Shown piece by piece: positions 1 through 11,148 of a stretch of DNA of 64,000 bases. The stretch is from positions 41,024,620 through 41,088,619 of the forward strand of contig CM043700.1 in NCBI GenBank assembly GCA_023935145.1. The letters are read 5' to 3'. How positions within the stretch are numbered: position 1 is the first letter of the stretch; every line of letters starts with the position of its first letter. Below the pieces are notes generated by a model. That model made no database searches. It was not told the origin of the DNA and saw nothing but the letters and a program-made list of their open reading frames with translations. The stretch is from Bretschneidera sinensis. Taxonomy: Eukaryota; Streptophyta; Magnoliopsida; Brassicales; Akaniaceae. Both the position numbers and the translations under genes were made by a program.

Positions 1-916
1 ATGAAATTAGTTTTATGGTGTAATACATTTTACATTGAAACAAACAAAGCCTAAATGGAGAATGTCTAAATTAAGCCTAAAAACAATATTTTATTGTATT
101 TAAATCATCTCATTTGAGAATTGAAATGAAGTCAACTTCATGGTGATCATTAAATTTTACATCATTAAATGATGAAGACCCAAATTCAAATTTGTTACGA
201 TGACATTTAATCTCATCATGAATTTGATATTAATTTAAATTCTTAAACGAAAAAAATCCAAATCTGATTTCATGATAGGGATTTTTTCTGGGTGATGTTA
301 TTAACACTAAACACATTGTTATTGGCACTCATCTCGTTTTCTTTTGGTACTTAAACTCACCATAATTAACGTTCCTAATTGAATAGCATTCTTAAAACAT
401 CTAACTTCAATTGAGGATATTATAATAAGTTAAACAAACAAAACAAATATCAATAACAATCTTTTGAGTTCGAATAGTTGTGACGTGGCATACAAACGAG
501 GGATTTTAAAACAGTCATATGATTGATCCGTTAGTTTATAACGATAATTTGGTTAGGATGCTTCTCTCATTCTTTTTATTTATTTAATCAAATTTTAATC
601 TTTCAAACTGGTGTGACACAAAAAGTAAGGATTTGTAATAGCCACGTGACTAATCTATCTATTTTTAAGGGAAGTTTTGTCAGAATCTTTCGATTATAAT
701 AAAAATGCGTAAAACTAACCCCAAAATTAAGGATATAAAAATGCGTTTAAGGTTTCTTATGTATCTTAAAATTTGATTAACTATTTATCATGATGATAAA
801 TTATTGCATAGCATTAATCAATGAAAAATATATGATATAAAAATATTTTTTAATCATCAAATAATATTTTATGTTATTTAATGAATGAAAATATTTTTTA
901 TATCATGTATTTTTTT
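1..916. other. AT-rich flanking DNA without a recognised gene
   Basis: No coding region or known element is recognised. The last 95 bases hold an AT-rich imperfect inverted repeat, with arms near 823-851 and 887-915 around a short loop. It ends right at the insertion point of the Tat element and could be a MITE relic or simple AT-rich sequence. Bases 917-921 (ATAAG) are the left target-site duplication of the large retrotransposon nest. Confidence 0.5.
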
Positions 917-921
917 ATAAG

Positions 922-1465
922 TGATGGGGCCCACAATACCCTCGTCCAATAAAACGTCTACACGAGGAGTCTTGCCTCACCAATAGGACACTAACACGTG
1001 TCCAGCCTCTGTGGCATGACAGGGCACACATGGAACGGGCAAATCACACAACTACCACGTCAAAGCGCGATTAGCGGGCCTAACCCTCTCTAAGACACGC
1101 GACCCTCTGAGCACACAACTGAGACTTGACTCTAGAAGCCCGGGATCACAGGGGAGAGGCCATCCCACCCCCCACGTGGGCGACCTCTACTCGGAGCACT
1201 ATAAGTTACCTAAGGTACATAAGTTCAAGACAAGACTTTTTCAATTCACAAACACACGAGATAATTTGCACTGATTAGTTTTAAAATTAATCCTCGGCCT
1301 TTATTAAGCCCTCGTCCTAACTAGAGCGTCGAAGCGCCCTCAGAGGTTTCCCTCACCTTTCCTTCCGAGGGTCCCTTAGTTCACCCAAGTTCAATTGTAC
1401 ATATCCCAAGAAGTCAACATCTAAGCCAGCGCCAAGTCGACAACATTATTTTTTCGGCATCAACA
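922..1465 (+). repeat. 5' LTR of the Tat element
   Basis: 544 bp, starting TGATGGGGCCC and ending CAACA. It contains a G-box-like palindrome (CCCACGTGGG) and a TATA-like CTATAAGT just after it. It is about 105 bp longer than the 3' LTR, mainly because of a roughly 100-bp block around 1237-1330 that the 3' copy lacks. A PBS follows directly. Confidence 0.9.
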
Positions 1466-1564
1466 GATTGGCGCCGTCCGTAGGAAACCACAATCTTTCG
1501 CTAAGCAATAAAAGTGAAGAAATCTACATAACTCATCTGTTGCAATGCCGCCCAGAAACACCAC
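1466..1564 (+). other. Tat primer-binding site, leader and first codons of gag
   Basis: TGGCGCCGTCCGTAGG at about 1469-1484 is the primer-binding site usual for this gypsy lineage. A short leader leads to an ATG at 1545, the likely gag start (MPPRNT). After five to six codons gag is cut by the copia insertion. The gag sequence resumes at 29340. Bases 1560-1564 (ACCAC) are the left duplication of the copia element. Confidence 0.8.
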
Positions 1565-2461
1565 TGTTGACCCTCACCTATATTTTAATGATGACAAAAC
1601 ACAACTCTTATTATACTAACAGTGTTATCTAAGTATATTAAGCGATAAAAGCATACAGCCAGAAATCAAGGTGCAAGAACTCAACCTGAATCAAACTCCA
1701 AGTCAAGACAGAAGCTTTAGTATAAGACAGTGTGTCCTCAGTCGATTGAGTACTTCATACCAGTCAACTGGTATATTGAACAGACTGGTACCTTCAATAG
1801 TCTTAAAAATGGGATTTTGATCGTTGAGATGTGAGATTTTAGCACAAATTGCACCAAAACGTACCAGATCAGTACAAAGCGGCCATATTACATCAAGGCT
1901 ATATAAACCTACTCTATTGAGCATTTTAGGAGGGGAGATTATACATTCAATCAAGTTTTTACTCATTGATACACAAAAGCTTTGAAACATTTATTGTTGA
2001 GCCATTCTTCAAGCTTTACCTTGAAAGAGAGTTATTATTCAGTTGTATAAGCTTTCATTGTTGTTTCTCTACTATTTACTTTGCAGCATTTATTGTAAAG
2101 AGATTAGCTTCCGAAAGGAAGAGATTAGCTTCCGAGATGAAGGGATTTTGCTTCCGGGAGGAAGGGATTTGCTTCCAAGAGGAAGGGATTGATTGTAAGG
2201 TTTGTGCAACACCTGTGAAGTTGCACGACTAAGTTTCTTAGTGGATTAATTCAAAGAGGTTCCTTGAAGAGAGTGGATGTAGGGTCGAAACGAATCCGAT
2301 ATTGCCGAACCACTATAAACTGAGTTTGCATCCTCTATTCCATAAATTCTTTTGTTTACATGCTTGTGGGTTTATCTGTTTTTTATAAACTTGTATTTAA
2401 TTAGCAAAAGTTTTTAAAAACCCAATTCACCCCCCATCTTGGATTGAAACCTCAGTCTACA
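1565..2461 (+). repeat. 5' LTR of the copia element, internally deleted
   Basis: 897 bp against about 1.18 kb for the 3' LTR once the Athila insertion is removed. The missing parts include about 200 bp near 1722 and most of a cluster of CCAGTCGACTGG palindromes; only decayed copies remain at about 1738-1795. A TATA box (CTATATAAAC) lies at 1899-1908. At 2099-2190 there are four near-tandem units built on CTTCC...GGAAG, each able to form a small RNA hairpin shortly downstream of the presumed transcription start. Confidence 0.9.
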
Positions 2462-2463
2462 AT

Positions 2464-2476
2464 TGGTATCAGAGCC
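2464..2476 (+). other. Copia primer-binding site
   Basis: TGGTATCAGAGCC starts two bases after the LTR end. It matches the 3' end of plant initiator methionine tRNA, the standard primer of Ty1/copia elements. Confidence 0.9.
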
Positions 2477-2516
2477 TCATTCTCAATTTTAGGCTTAATA
2501 TCATTGAGTTGATCCG

Positions 2517-3503
2517 ATGGCAACAAATAGCTATTCTGAGGGGACACTCACACACTAGGCCTCTTTTGTTCAATGGCTCCAACTATAACTATTGAAAAAG
2601 CAGGATGAAAATCTTTGTAGAAGGACAAGATTATAATCTATAGAGAGTCATTGAAGAGGGGCCTAGAATTCCATCAAAGGAAATAACTATTGGAGAAATT
2701 AATCATACAATGCCTAAACTCAAAACTAAGTACAATGATGAGGATTGTAGAATGATGTATCTCAATAGTAGAGCCACAAGTATTTTACATTGTGCTTTAG
2801 ATATATCTGAATATAATAAAATCTCGGCATGTGTTTCGGCTAAGGAGATATGAGATAAATTGCAAGTTACATATGAAGGAACTAGTGAAGTTAAAAAATC
2901 AAAAATCTATATGCTAGTATCCGAATATGAATCTTTTGAATGTCTCCTAACGAAACAATTTCTCAAATGCACTCACGTTTCATAACTATTGTTAATGGCT
3001 TGAAACTTCTTGGTAGGAACATTGATGAGTTTGAACTAACAAGAAAAATCTTAAGATCTTTGCCACCCACTTGGAAAGCAAAGAAGACGGCCATCACAAA
3101 GGCCAAAGATCTTGACAAACTTGATGTTGAGACATTTCTTAGGTGATTGTTGACATATGAGATGGAGGAAATGAATCTCATTGTCAATGATGATGAGAAG
3201 AAGAAAAAGATGATTGCTCTCAAAGCCTCTACATGCAACAGAGATGAGGAATTGGAAGAAGAAGCGAAGAGCAACGAAGAAGATGGTGAGATGGCTTTAA
3301 TCACCAAACGGTTTCATAGGTTCTTGAAGAAAAGCAAGAAACCTTACACAAAGGATCCCACTTCAAAAAGGGAACCACTTATGTGCTATGGATGCAAGAA
3401 GCCCGGTCACATTCATGCCGATTGTATGGTTACAAGCAAACCATACAGGAGCTTCAAGAAGAAAGCTATGATTGCAACTACTTGGAGTGATGATGAAGAA
3501 TAA
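2517..3503 (+). pseudogene. Copia gag, broken
   Basis: The frame starts at ATG 2517 (MATNSYS) and soon meets a stop near 2557; further stops and shifts follow. A gag segment (2940-3146) carries a UBN2-type retrotransposon gag sequence around MHSRFITIVNGLK. The next piece (3147-3503) is acidic and lysine-rich, then has a zinc knuckle, CYGCKKPGHIHADC, at about 3382-3423. The knuckle shows this is nucleocapsid-type gag. The stops mean no full Gag can be made. Confidence 0.8.
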
Positions 3504-4580
3504 GAATCCTCGGATAAAGAAGTTGGATACGAGGAAATGGCCAACCTATGTCTTATGGCAATTGATGATGAAAATGATGTATTAGTTTCTCTGTTAGTAG
3601 TAGTGAAGAATTGTTAGAAGTCATAAATGAAATGCATGATGAATTGAAGAAATTTAATTCCAGGAACTCAACTCTTAAGAAAGAGGTATCATCTCTTTCT
3701 AAAGAAATGATGAGTCTAAAAGAAGAAAAAGATAAACTATCTTCATTGCTTTATGATCTTCTCAAGATTTCATAAAAGATGAAAATGAAAACTTAAAGAA
3801 TACGATATTAGAATTGAATGACACAATATCTAGACTCATGCTTGGAAAAGAAAATCTTGATGAAGTGCTTTCTTGCCAAAGATTAAGTGGAGGAAAATCT
3901 GGGTTAAGATACTCTCTATTAGGCAAGCAAAAATGAAAAGAGAGCTTATTGATGAAAGTTTTTTGTGTGAATGAAACATCTACTTCAAATATCACTAGCA
4001 AGGTCAAAAACACACCCTCAATGAATTCTAGCATGTCTAGAAATGCTAATTCTAATGTATATACAAGAATGAAAAATCCTAGAAATACTCATGCTTATAT
4101 ATATGCTCATTCAAGAAATGCTTATACACATCCTAGGAATAACCATCATGTGCATCCTAGAAACAATATATATAATCAAAACTTGCACCTGCACATGCAT
4201 ATCCTAGGAATTACCATCATGGTTATCCTAGAAATAATATGCATATCATGATAATGCAAGTATATATCCTAAAAATCATCATCAAACATTTTCTGAAAAT
4301 GACATGTATATTCATATTCCTCATAATAGAAACATATATCCTAGGAACTCATATCCTAAGCATTATAGACATGCACAACTAAGTCATCCTAGAAATTTCA
4401 ATAACTATTGTCCTAGGATTATGCATTATCAACATGTCTATAGATTACCATATACTATTAAGAAAGTATGGGTCCCAAAAGGAACCGTATTTCAAGGACT
4501 AACCCTAAAGGACCCAAGAAATTTTGGGTACCTAAAAATACCATTATGTATCATTGTGTGATGTAGATATGTCTCCACAC
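3504..4580 (+). pseudogene. Copia gag-protease linker with Pro-Arg-Asn-rich tract
   Basis: The first part (3504-3900) reads as a coiled-coil-like Glu/Lys/Ser-rich segment with stops. From about 3990 to 4440 the translation is a low-complexity tract in which Pro-Arg-Asn, His and Tyr recur (HPRN, YPRN). It keeps going across frame breaks at about 4251 and 4304. At about 4465-4540 the text KVWVPKGT is typical of the segment before the copia protease. Its function is unknown; the tract probably grew by slippage or duplication. Confidence 0.55.
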
Positions 4581-7500
4581 CAAGAAAAAAGGTAACTGTT
4601 GGTACCTTTATAGTGGATGCTCAAAACACATGACCGGTGATAAAAGTGTATTCAATGAGCTAACTCTAAGAGATGGTAGACTTGTCACCATTGTAGACAA
4701 CACAAAAATAAAGATCATCAGGCATGGATAATGTATTGCTAGTACATGGCCTTAAGCTAAATTTACTAAGTATTAGTCAACTTAATGACAAAGGCAACAA
4801 AGTCACATTTGAAACATCTCATTGTCTAGTTATAGACATCAAGAGTAACAAGATCAAATTTGTTGGCCATAGACATGAAAATGTCTATATAGTTGATTTA
4901 AAATCCTTGCATTTCGAAAATGAAAAATGTTTTCCCGCATTTAGTGAAAATCCATGGCTATGGCATAGAAGGCTTGGTCATGTGAACATGAATTTACTTA
5001 AAACCATTTCTAGAAAAGATTTAGTCATTGGACTTCCCAAAATCAATTTTGAAAAAGACAAAGTATACGATGATTATCAAATGGGAAAACAAACTAGGAT
5101 TTCTTTTAAATCAAAGAATGTAGTCTCAACTATTAGACCATTGGAGCTTTTGCATATGGACTTATTTAATCCAACAAGTACCATTAGTCTAGGTGGCCAT
5201 CAATATGCTCTTGTTATTGTTAATGACTATTCAAGATATACCTTTGTTATCTTTATTGCTTACAAGGATGAAGCTTTCAAAGGATTTGAAAACTTTTACA
5301 ACAAAATGAAAAAGGAATTTGTATTTAAAGCATTAGAAGTGTCATGGAAAAGAATTTAAAAACCAAAGTTTTTCAAAATTTTGTGATGAAAATGGAATTG
5401 ATCACAACTTTTCAGGTCCTAGAACTCCTCAATAAAATGGAGTTGTTGAGAGGAAAAATTGAGCCCTTGATGAATTTGCAAGAACAATGCTTTGTGAAAA
5501 TAGTTTACCAAAATACTTTTGGGCTGAAGCAGTAACAACTTCTTGTTATATCTTGAATAGAATTTTAATTAGGCCTATGCTTGACAAAACTCCGTATGAA
5601 TTATGGAAGATAGAAAGCCTAATATCTCCTATTTTTGTACATTTGGTTGTAAATGCTTCATCCTAAATAACAATAAAACTAACTTGGGTAAATTTGACTC
5701 TAAGACTAATGAAGAGATATTTTTAGGATATTCAACCTCTAATAAGGCTTATAGAGTCTTCAACAAGAAAACTCTAGTGGTAGAAGAATCCATACATGTA
5801 ACTCTTGATGAGTCGAACCCAATTAGTAGTAGAAAAGTTTCTTTCAATGATGATGCAGATTTTATTCTAAGAACGAAAACACCTATTCCCATTGTTGACC
5901 CAAAGGAGAGTCCACCTCGAACAAATGAAGAGATGAAAACTCTCAAATTGGACCAACCATATACAAGCCGACAAGAAGATAGTCTTTCCAAAGATTTGAG
6001 GTATGTTAATTATCACCCGATTGATCAAGTGATTGGTGATCCTTCACAAAGGGTAAGAACTCGTTCCTCTATTAGAAATATTTGCAATTATGTAGCTTAT
6101 TTGTCTCAAATTGAACTTAAGACATTTATAGAAGCTGAAAAGGATAATGATTGGATAATTGCCATGTAAGAAGAAATAAATCAATTTGAAAAAATTATGT
6201 ATGGAATCTAGTTCCTAGACCTAAGAATCATACAATAATTGGAACTAAACGGGTATTTAGAAATAAGATGGATGAAAATGGAATAGTGACTAGAAACACG
6301 GCTAAACTAGTTGCTAAGGGATATAATCAAGAAGAAAGAATAGACTTTGATGAGATCTATGCTCCCGTAGCTAGATTAAAAGCTATTCGAATGTTATTAG
6401 CCTTTGCATGCTTTAACAAGTTTAAATTATTTCAAATGGATGTAAAAAGTGCATTTTTAAATGGCTTTATAGAGGAAAAGGTTTATGTTGAGCAACCTCT
6501 TGGATTTGAGAATCCTAGTCTTCCAAATCATGTCTACAAGCTCTTTAAGGCTCTATATGGGTTGAAGCAAGCTCCAAGAGCATGGTATGAAAGACCAAGT
6601 AAATTTTTATTGACAATAATTTTATTAGAGGTAAAGTAAACACAACCCTCTTCACAAAAACTCACATAAATGACACTCTACTAGTACAAATATATGTTGA
6701 TGATATTATATTTGGTGCTACTAATGAATCTATGCGTCAAGAGTTTGCCAAGTGCATGCAAGGTTTTGAAATGGGCATGATGGGAGAGCTTATCTACTTC
6801 CTTGGACTTCAAATCAAACAATTGAAAGGAGGTGCTTCATCAATCAATCAAAATACACTAAGGACCTATTAAAGAGGTTTGGGATGGAAAGCTCAAAGCC
6901 ACTTGGTACACCAATGAGCACATCTACAAAACTTGATCTTGATGAATGAGGTAAGTGTGTAGATACTAAATATTATAGAAGCATGATATAAGTTTTACTT
7001 TATTTTACTACAAGTAGACCTGATATTATGTTCAGTGTATGCATGTGTGCTAGATTTCAGGCTAATCCTAAGGAATCATATGTAATTGTAGTAAAAAATA
7101 TCCTTAGATATCTACAAGGAACTCAAACCCTAGGATTATGGTACTCTAGAGATTCATCTTTTGAGCTTATAGGATATTCAGATGCTGACTTTACGGGGTG
7201 TAGGTTAGAAAGAAAAAGCACAAGTGGGATATGCCAATTCTTAGGTGCAATGTTAATCTCTTGGGTTTCCAAAAAACAAAATTTTGTTGCACTATCAACT
7301 ACTGAGGCGGAATATGCAGCAACTGGAAGTTGTTGTGCCCAAGTGTTATGGATGAAACAACAACTAGAAGACTATGACATAAACTTTAAAAGTATCCTAA
7401 TACATTGTGATAATACTAGTGCTATCAACCTAACCAAGAACCTTATTCAGCACTCTAGAACTAAACACATAGAAATTAGATATCATTTCTTAAGACACCA

Positions 7501-7687
7501 TGCTCAAAAAGGTGATATAAGACTAGAATTCGTATCTTCAGAAGATCAAGTAGCTGATATTCTTACAAAACCTCTAAGTGAAGCAAGTTTTTGCAAAATA
7601 AGATTGTCAATGGGATTGTTAGATTATGATAAACTGTATGTTCGATTGTTTCATCATCATTCATCATTTTGTACAGTTGACATCTAG
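4581..7687 (+). pseudogene. Copia pol: protease, integrase, RT, RNase H, broken
   Basis: Protease at about 4590-4700 reads WYLYSGCSKHMTGD, where the family has Asp in place of the second Tyr, so the catalytic residue is lost. The GAG-pre-integrase segment has WHRRLGH (about 4960). The following zinc-binding Cys pair is replaced (VYDDYQ), and a frameshift lies near 5343 in the integrase core. RT begins near 6210 (AKLVAKGYNQ, QMDVKSAFLNG, LYGLKQAPRAW); a shift follows at about 6640. The catalytic YVDD is present at 6693-6704. RNase H occupies about 7170-7640 (SDADFTG, STTEAEY, CDNTSAI, TKHIEI). Enough is intact to assign the order PR-IN-RT-RH, which is copia. Confidence 0.9.
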
Positions 7688-7779
7688 TGAAAGAGTATTA
7701 AACTTTATTTAATTACTCCCTCATTAAAGATGACATAGATAAACAAATTTCGTGCTAAGACCAAAGACTAAAATTTTTT

Positions 7780-8070
7780 TTAAGGGTCCAGTCGACTGGT
7801 AAGTCTATCCTAGTCGACTGGTAAGTCTCTGCCTAATCTTCCAGTCGACTGGTAAGGCTATATCAGTCTTCAGGTAATCAAAAACCTTGTTTGGAGCCAT
7901 TTTTTGAAAATCTGTTAACTACCCAGTCAACTGGTATCCTTCTGCTAGTTTACCCAATCGACTGGTATCCCTACCCAGTCGACTGGTATATGAAATTTCT
8001 CAATCTGCAAATGACCCCAGTCGACTGGTACCCTAACCCCAGTCGACTAGTATCGCGATTCTATATATAG
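7780..8070 (+). promoter_or_regulatory. Palindrome cluster plus TATA box upstream of the copia env-like ORF
   Basis: Eight copies, perfect or nearly so, of the 12-bp palindrome CCAGTCGACTGG (usually followed by TA) lie between about 7788 and 8052 at irregular spacing. A strong TATA-like CTATATATAG follows at 8061-8070, then a T/C-rich leader to the env-like ATG at 8281. The same palindrome clusters upstream of the TATA position in the 3' LTR (17265-17455). The arrangement suggests an internal promoter copied from, or co-evolving with, the LTR promoter. This function is inferred. Confidence 0.5.
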
Positions 8071-8474
8071 ACTATTTATTTTTTCCAGATTTTTACGCCA
8101 TTTTTAGAATCCTAAGCTTTCTCTCTTTACAAAATCTCATCATTTTGATCAAAAACCCTTCAAAACACTTCCTAAACACCTTCATTTACTCATCCAAACC
8201 ATTCATTTCAACTTTCTACGGTTGAAATCCCATTTTCTTACCAAAAAACCTTTTTTAACCCAAAAAGTCATTTTTCAAAAATGTCCGACCGAATCCACAT
8301 AAAAACCACCTTTGGGGGACCACATGCGCCTACTAGGCCAATGTCTACCAAATCTATGGATCCAGATTCCTGAGGGAAGGGTGTGGCGAGCTCATCAAGC
8401 AAGAAGCCTAGAACAGAGCTTGACGACTCTCTGTTCTCTAGCCCGGTGGCGAAAGACAGGTATACATCCGTTAT

Positions 8475-9756
8475 TGTTGTAAGAAAATTTACCTAAATTA
8501 ATAAACAAATAATCGAACTTGTTTTACTTGCAAGTGCACAAGGTCAACAGTAGCATAGTGTACAAATGCGAGATCATTTGCACAGGGATTGGTGAATTTC
8601 GATTTAGAATTAGTTTCGCAATATAAAAAGGTAGAAATAAATATTGAGTTTGAATTAATAATGATAAAGGCGTAGGGACTTGATATCCACCACTAATCAT
8701 GCTACCACAATACAACAGTATGCCAATGCTTTAATCATGCCATGTATACCTAATGTTTGTCAACCTAAGGGCTTGGTCCGCTCCTTAGGCTATTGATCTC
8801 CTTAAGCAATGAGTTAGGCATGGTGCATACTCTAACTCTTTTCTTTCTTAAGGGATTCAGCATGGTGTATACTGAGTTGTTCCTTAAGAAAGCATAAGAT
8901 CTGTGAAAATCGACAACCACACGAGACCTAGGGCTTGGTCCGCCCCGGTTTTCCATGTTGATTAACCCAAGAACCCGACGTGGATATCTTTTATTACTAT
9001 TGTTAAACCCAGGATTCAGTCATCCAAATTGATTTAACTAACTAATCCATACCACATGCATATGTCGATCAGGCAAACACATATGAGGAATTTAAATAAA
9101 AACAGGCATTAATCAAGTTAAGCATCACAACACGAATATTGCAAAGGCACTAATACTGAATTATTGAGAAAACATAATTAGGGCTTTAATCAAGCTATTA
9201 CTAAAAGTTTAGTTACACATAATAAAATAAAGGAAAGAAGAAACCCGAGAGAGCTCCATTGAAGAGTCGTCAATTCTTCTCTGAAATCCCATCTGGCTTC
9301 TGGCTTCCTGACCTAAAACTTAAACTAACAGGGAGATACTATTTATGTGTTTTAAAAGTCTATTTATAGGGTTCTTAAAGACACCTAAAAACCCTAATTT
9401 CCAAAACATGGCCCTAACCCTAATTTTCAAAACAGGTGCTGCCGTTTTACTGTTTACTGTCGTATATGTGCGCTCGATCGCACACTGTTGCGCTCGAGCA
9501 CCTATGCACTCGTGCATGGCATGGGCGCTTGGGTGTTTGTGCACTCGATCGCATGTCTGGTGTGCTCGAGCGCACGTGCTAACACCAGTTTTTCCAGCTT
9601 TTGTTCTTTGAGTTCCAAAATGCTTCATTTTCTTCAAAAACCTATAAAACCACAGAAAACACATAAATGAAGTAAAATAGAATAAAAGATGCACACTAAT
9701 GGGCTTATCAAATGTAAATTAAAGGGGTTTAAATATGAATATTTAAGCACTTATCA
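8475..9756 (-). repeat. 3' LTR (element sense) of the TR-GAG-like element
   Basis: 1282 bp. Upstream of its minus-strand TATA box (CCTATAAATAGAC, 9358-9370) is a cluster at 9467-9582 of CG-rich palindromic words such as GCGCTCGATCGCAC and GTGCTCGAGCGCAC. Short ORFs called here on either strand come from these repeats and are not genes. Confidence 0.88.
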
Positions 9757-9769
9757 CACCCCCAAACTT
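9757..9769 (-). other. Polypurine tract of the TR-GAG-like element
   Basis: CACCCCCAAACTT on the plus strand, that is AAGTTTGGGGGTG in element sense, lies directly against the LTR. This is the usual gypsy/Athila plus-strand primer. Two further PPT-like words occur deeper inside, at about 10866-10878 and 10965-10978. Confidence 0.8.
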
Positions 9770-11148
9770 ACATATTGCTAGTCCCTTAGCAATACGAAAC
9801 TAAAAACTAAATGAAAAACAAAGACACAAAGATAAATCCATTATTCATGGTATCTGAAAATTTAAGTCACACACAAAACCATGATATTTATTCATGAGCA
9901 AGCTTAAAATACAAACCCATCTTCGCAATAAATAAGAGTTTTAAAATTTAATCACTTACACGAGGCTCGTTAAGGCATCACAAGTCTGACTTAGTGTGTG
10001 GTAAACTAGCACATAAAAGATGAAGCTTCCAAATAACTTCAATGTGTAGTGTTTTGGTGTCTCAACATTCATCGAATTTCCTATCAAAATAACAATAACG
10101 ACATAGTTTAATTTTTTTCTTTTTCTTTTATTATAAGATTTTTTTGCCATATTGAGTTCCCTTAAGCTTTCTAATTGGCCTATGTAGCGAGTGTTTAGCT
10201 AATGACTCCCAAACCAGATGGTTTTAGGGCATTAGATGTAAAGAAATCCCCAAGGACTTACTAACTCGAGTAAAAAAGGCTACAAAACTAATTGGTTTTA
10301 ATGCTTCTTTGCAAAATTCCCACCTTTTGACGTGAACACTCACTGCTTACTAAGATAAAAGGTCCAGTTACTCAGTGGAAACTTTATTTAATGATCATTA
10401 TAAATACAATTCCCACCTTTTGATGTGAACACTCACTACTTACTGAGGCAAGAGGTCTAGTTACTCAGTGGAATTTTTTTTTTATGATTATTAGGAGCAT
10501 TTTATTTTCTCTTTTTGTGCAATAAAAATTTTCTTTATCTTCTATGTCAAAGTGTTCATCTAATAAGTCATCCGATTATAGTTAGGCCATGAAAACATAC
10601 ATATAAAAATTATATGTCATACCCCATATAATTATGTGCTAATGTGCTCGTGTCAGATTAGATCAAACTTGTGAATTTTTAAATGCCTAAAGTGAGTCAT
10701 TAAACTTTTAAAACTTTATTATTAGACCATGTGTTCTAGATTTTAAGCTTACTGATGAAACCTTATCACAATACATTTAGATCAACAAAAATTTTCAACA
10801 CAATATGAACATGCATTTATCTTTTCAAAGAAACTAGGACAAAGTGTGTGAATGTGTCTCCCATACCCCCAAAATTAAATTACACATTGTCCCTAATGTG
10901 TGAATAACATGGAAATATCTTACCTGTGAGATGGAGAACTAGCTGGGCTAGCATGGCTCATAGCACACCCCCAAACTTGAACGGATGCACACATTGTCCC
11001 TAAAAAGAAAAACTAACGTAATACAGGAAAACAAAAAGTACTAAAAATAAATTAATAACAATAAATATGAAAAACAATAAAAAATAAAAGGTTAAACTGT
11101 GGGGTGCCTCCCATGAGAGCTAAGTTTAACGTCTTCAGCCAGACGCTC
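9770..11148 (-). other. Long non-coding 3' region of the TR-GAG-like element
   Basis: No convincing coding region in about 1.4 kb. In element sense it starts just after the protease frame with a stretch near 11100-11140 (GGGGTGCCTCCCATGAGAGC on the plus strand) that I recognise as a word common in non-autonomous plant gypsy elements. A short local duplication lies near 10310-10480, where two similar blocks contain CACCTTTTGA and GTGAACACTCACT. Confidence 0.6.

Noticed and set aside
9320..9694. Cys/Ala/His-rich ORFs on both strands, repeated at 14761-15135
   Set aside because: They lie in the two LTRs of the TR-GAG-like element and come from its CG-rich palindromic repeats.
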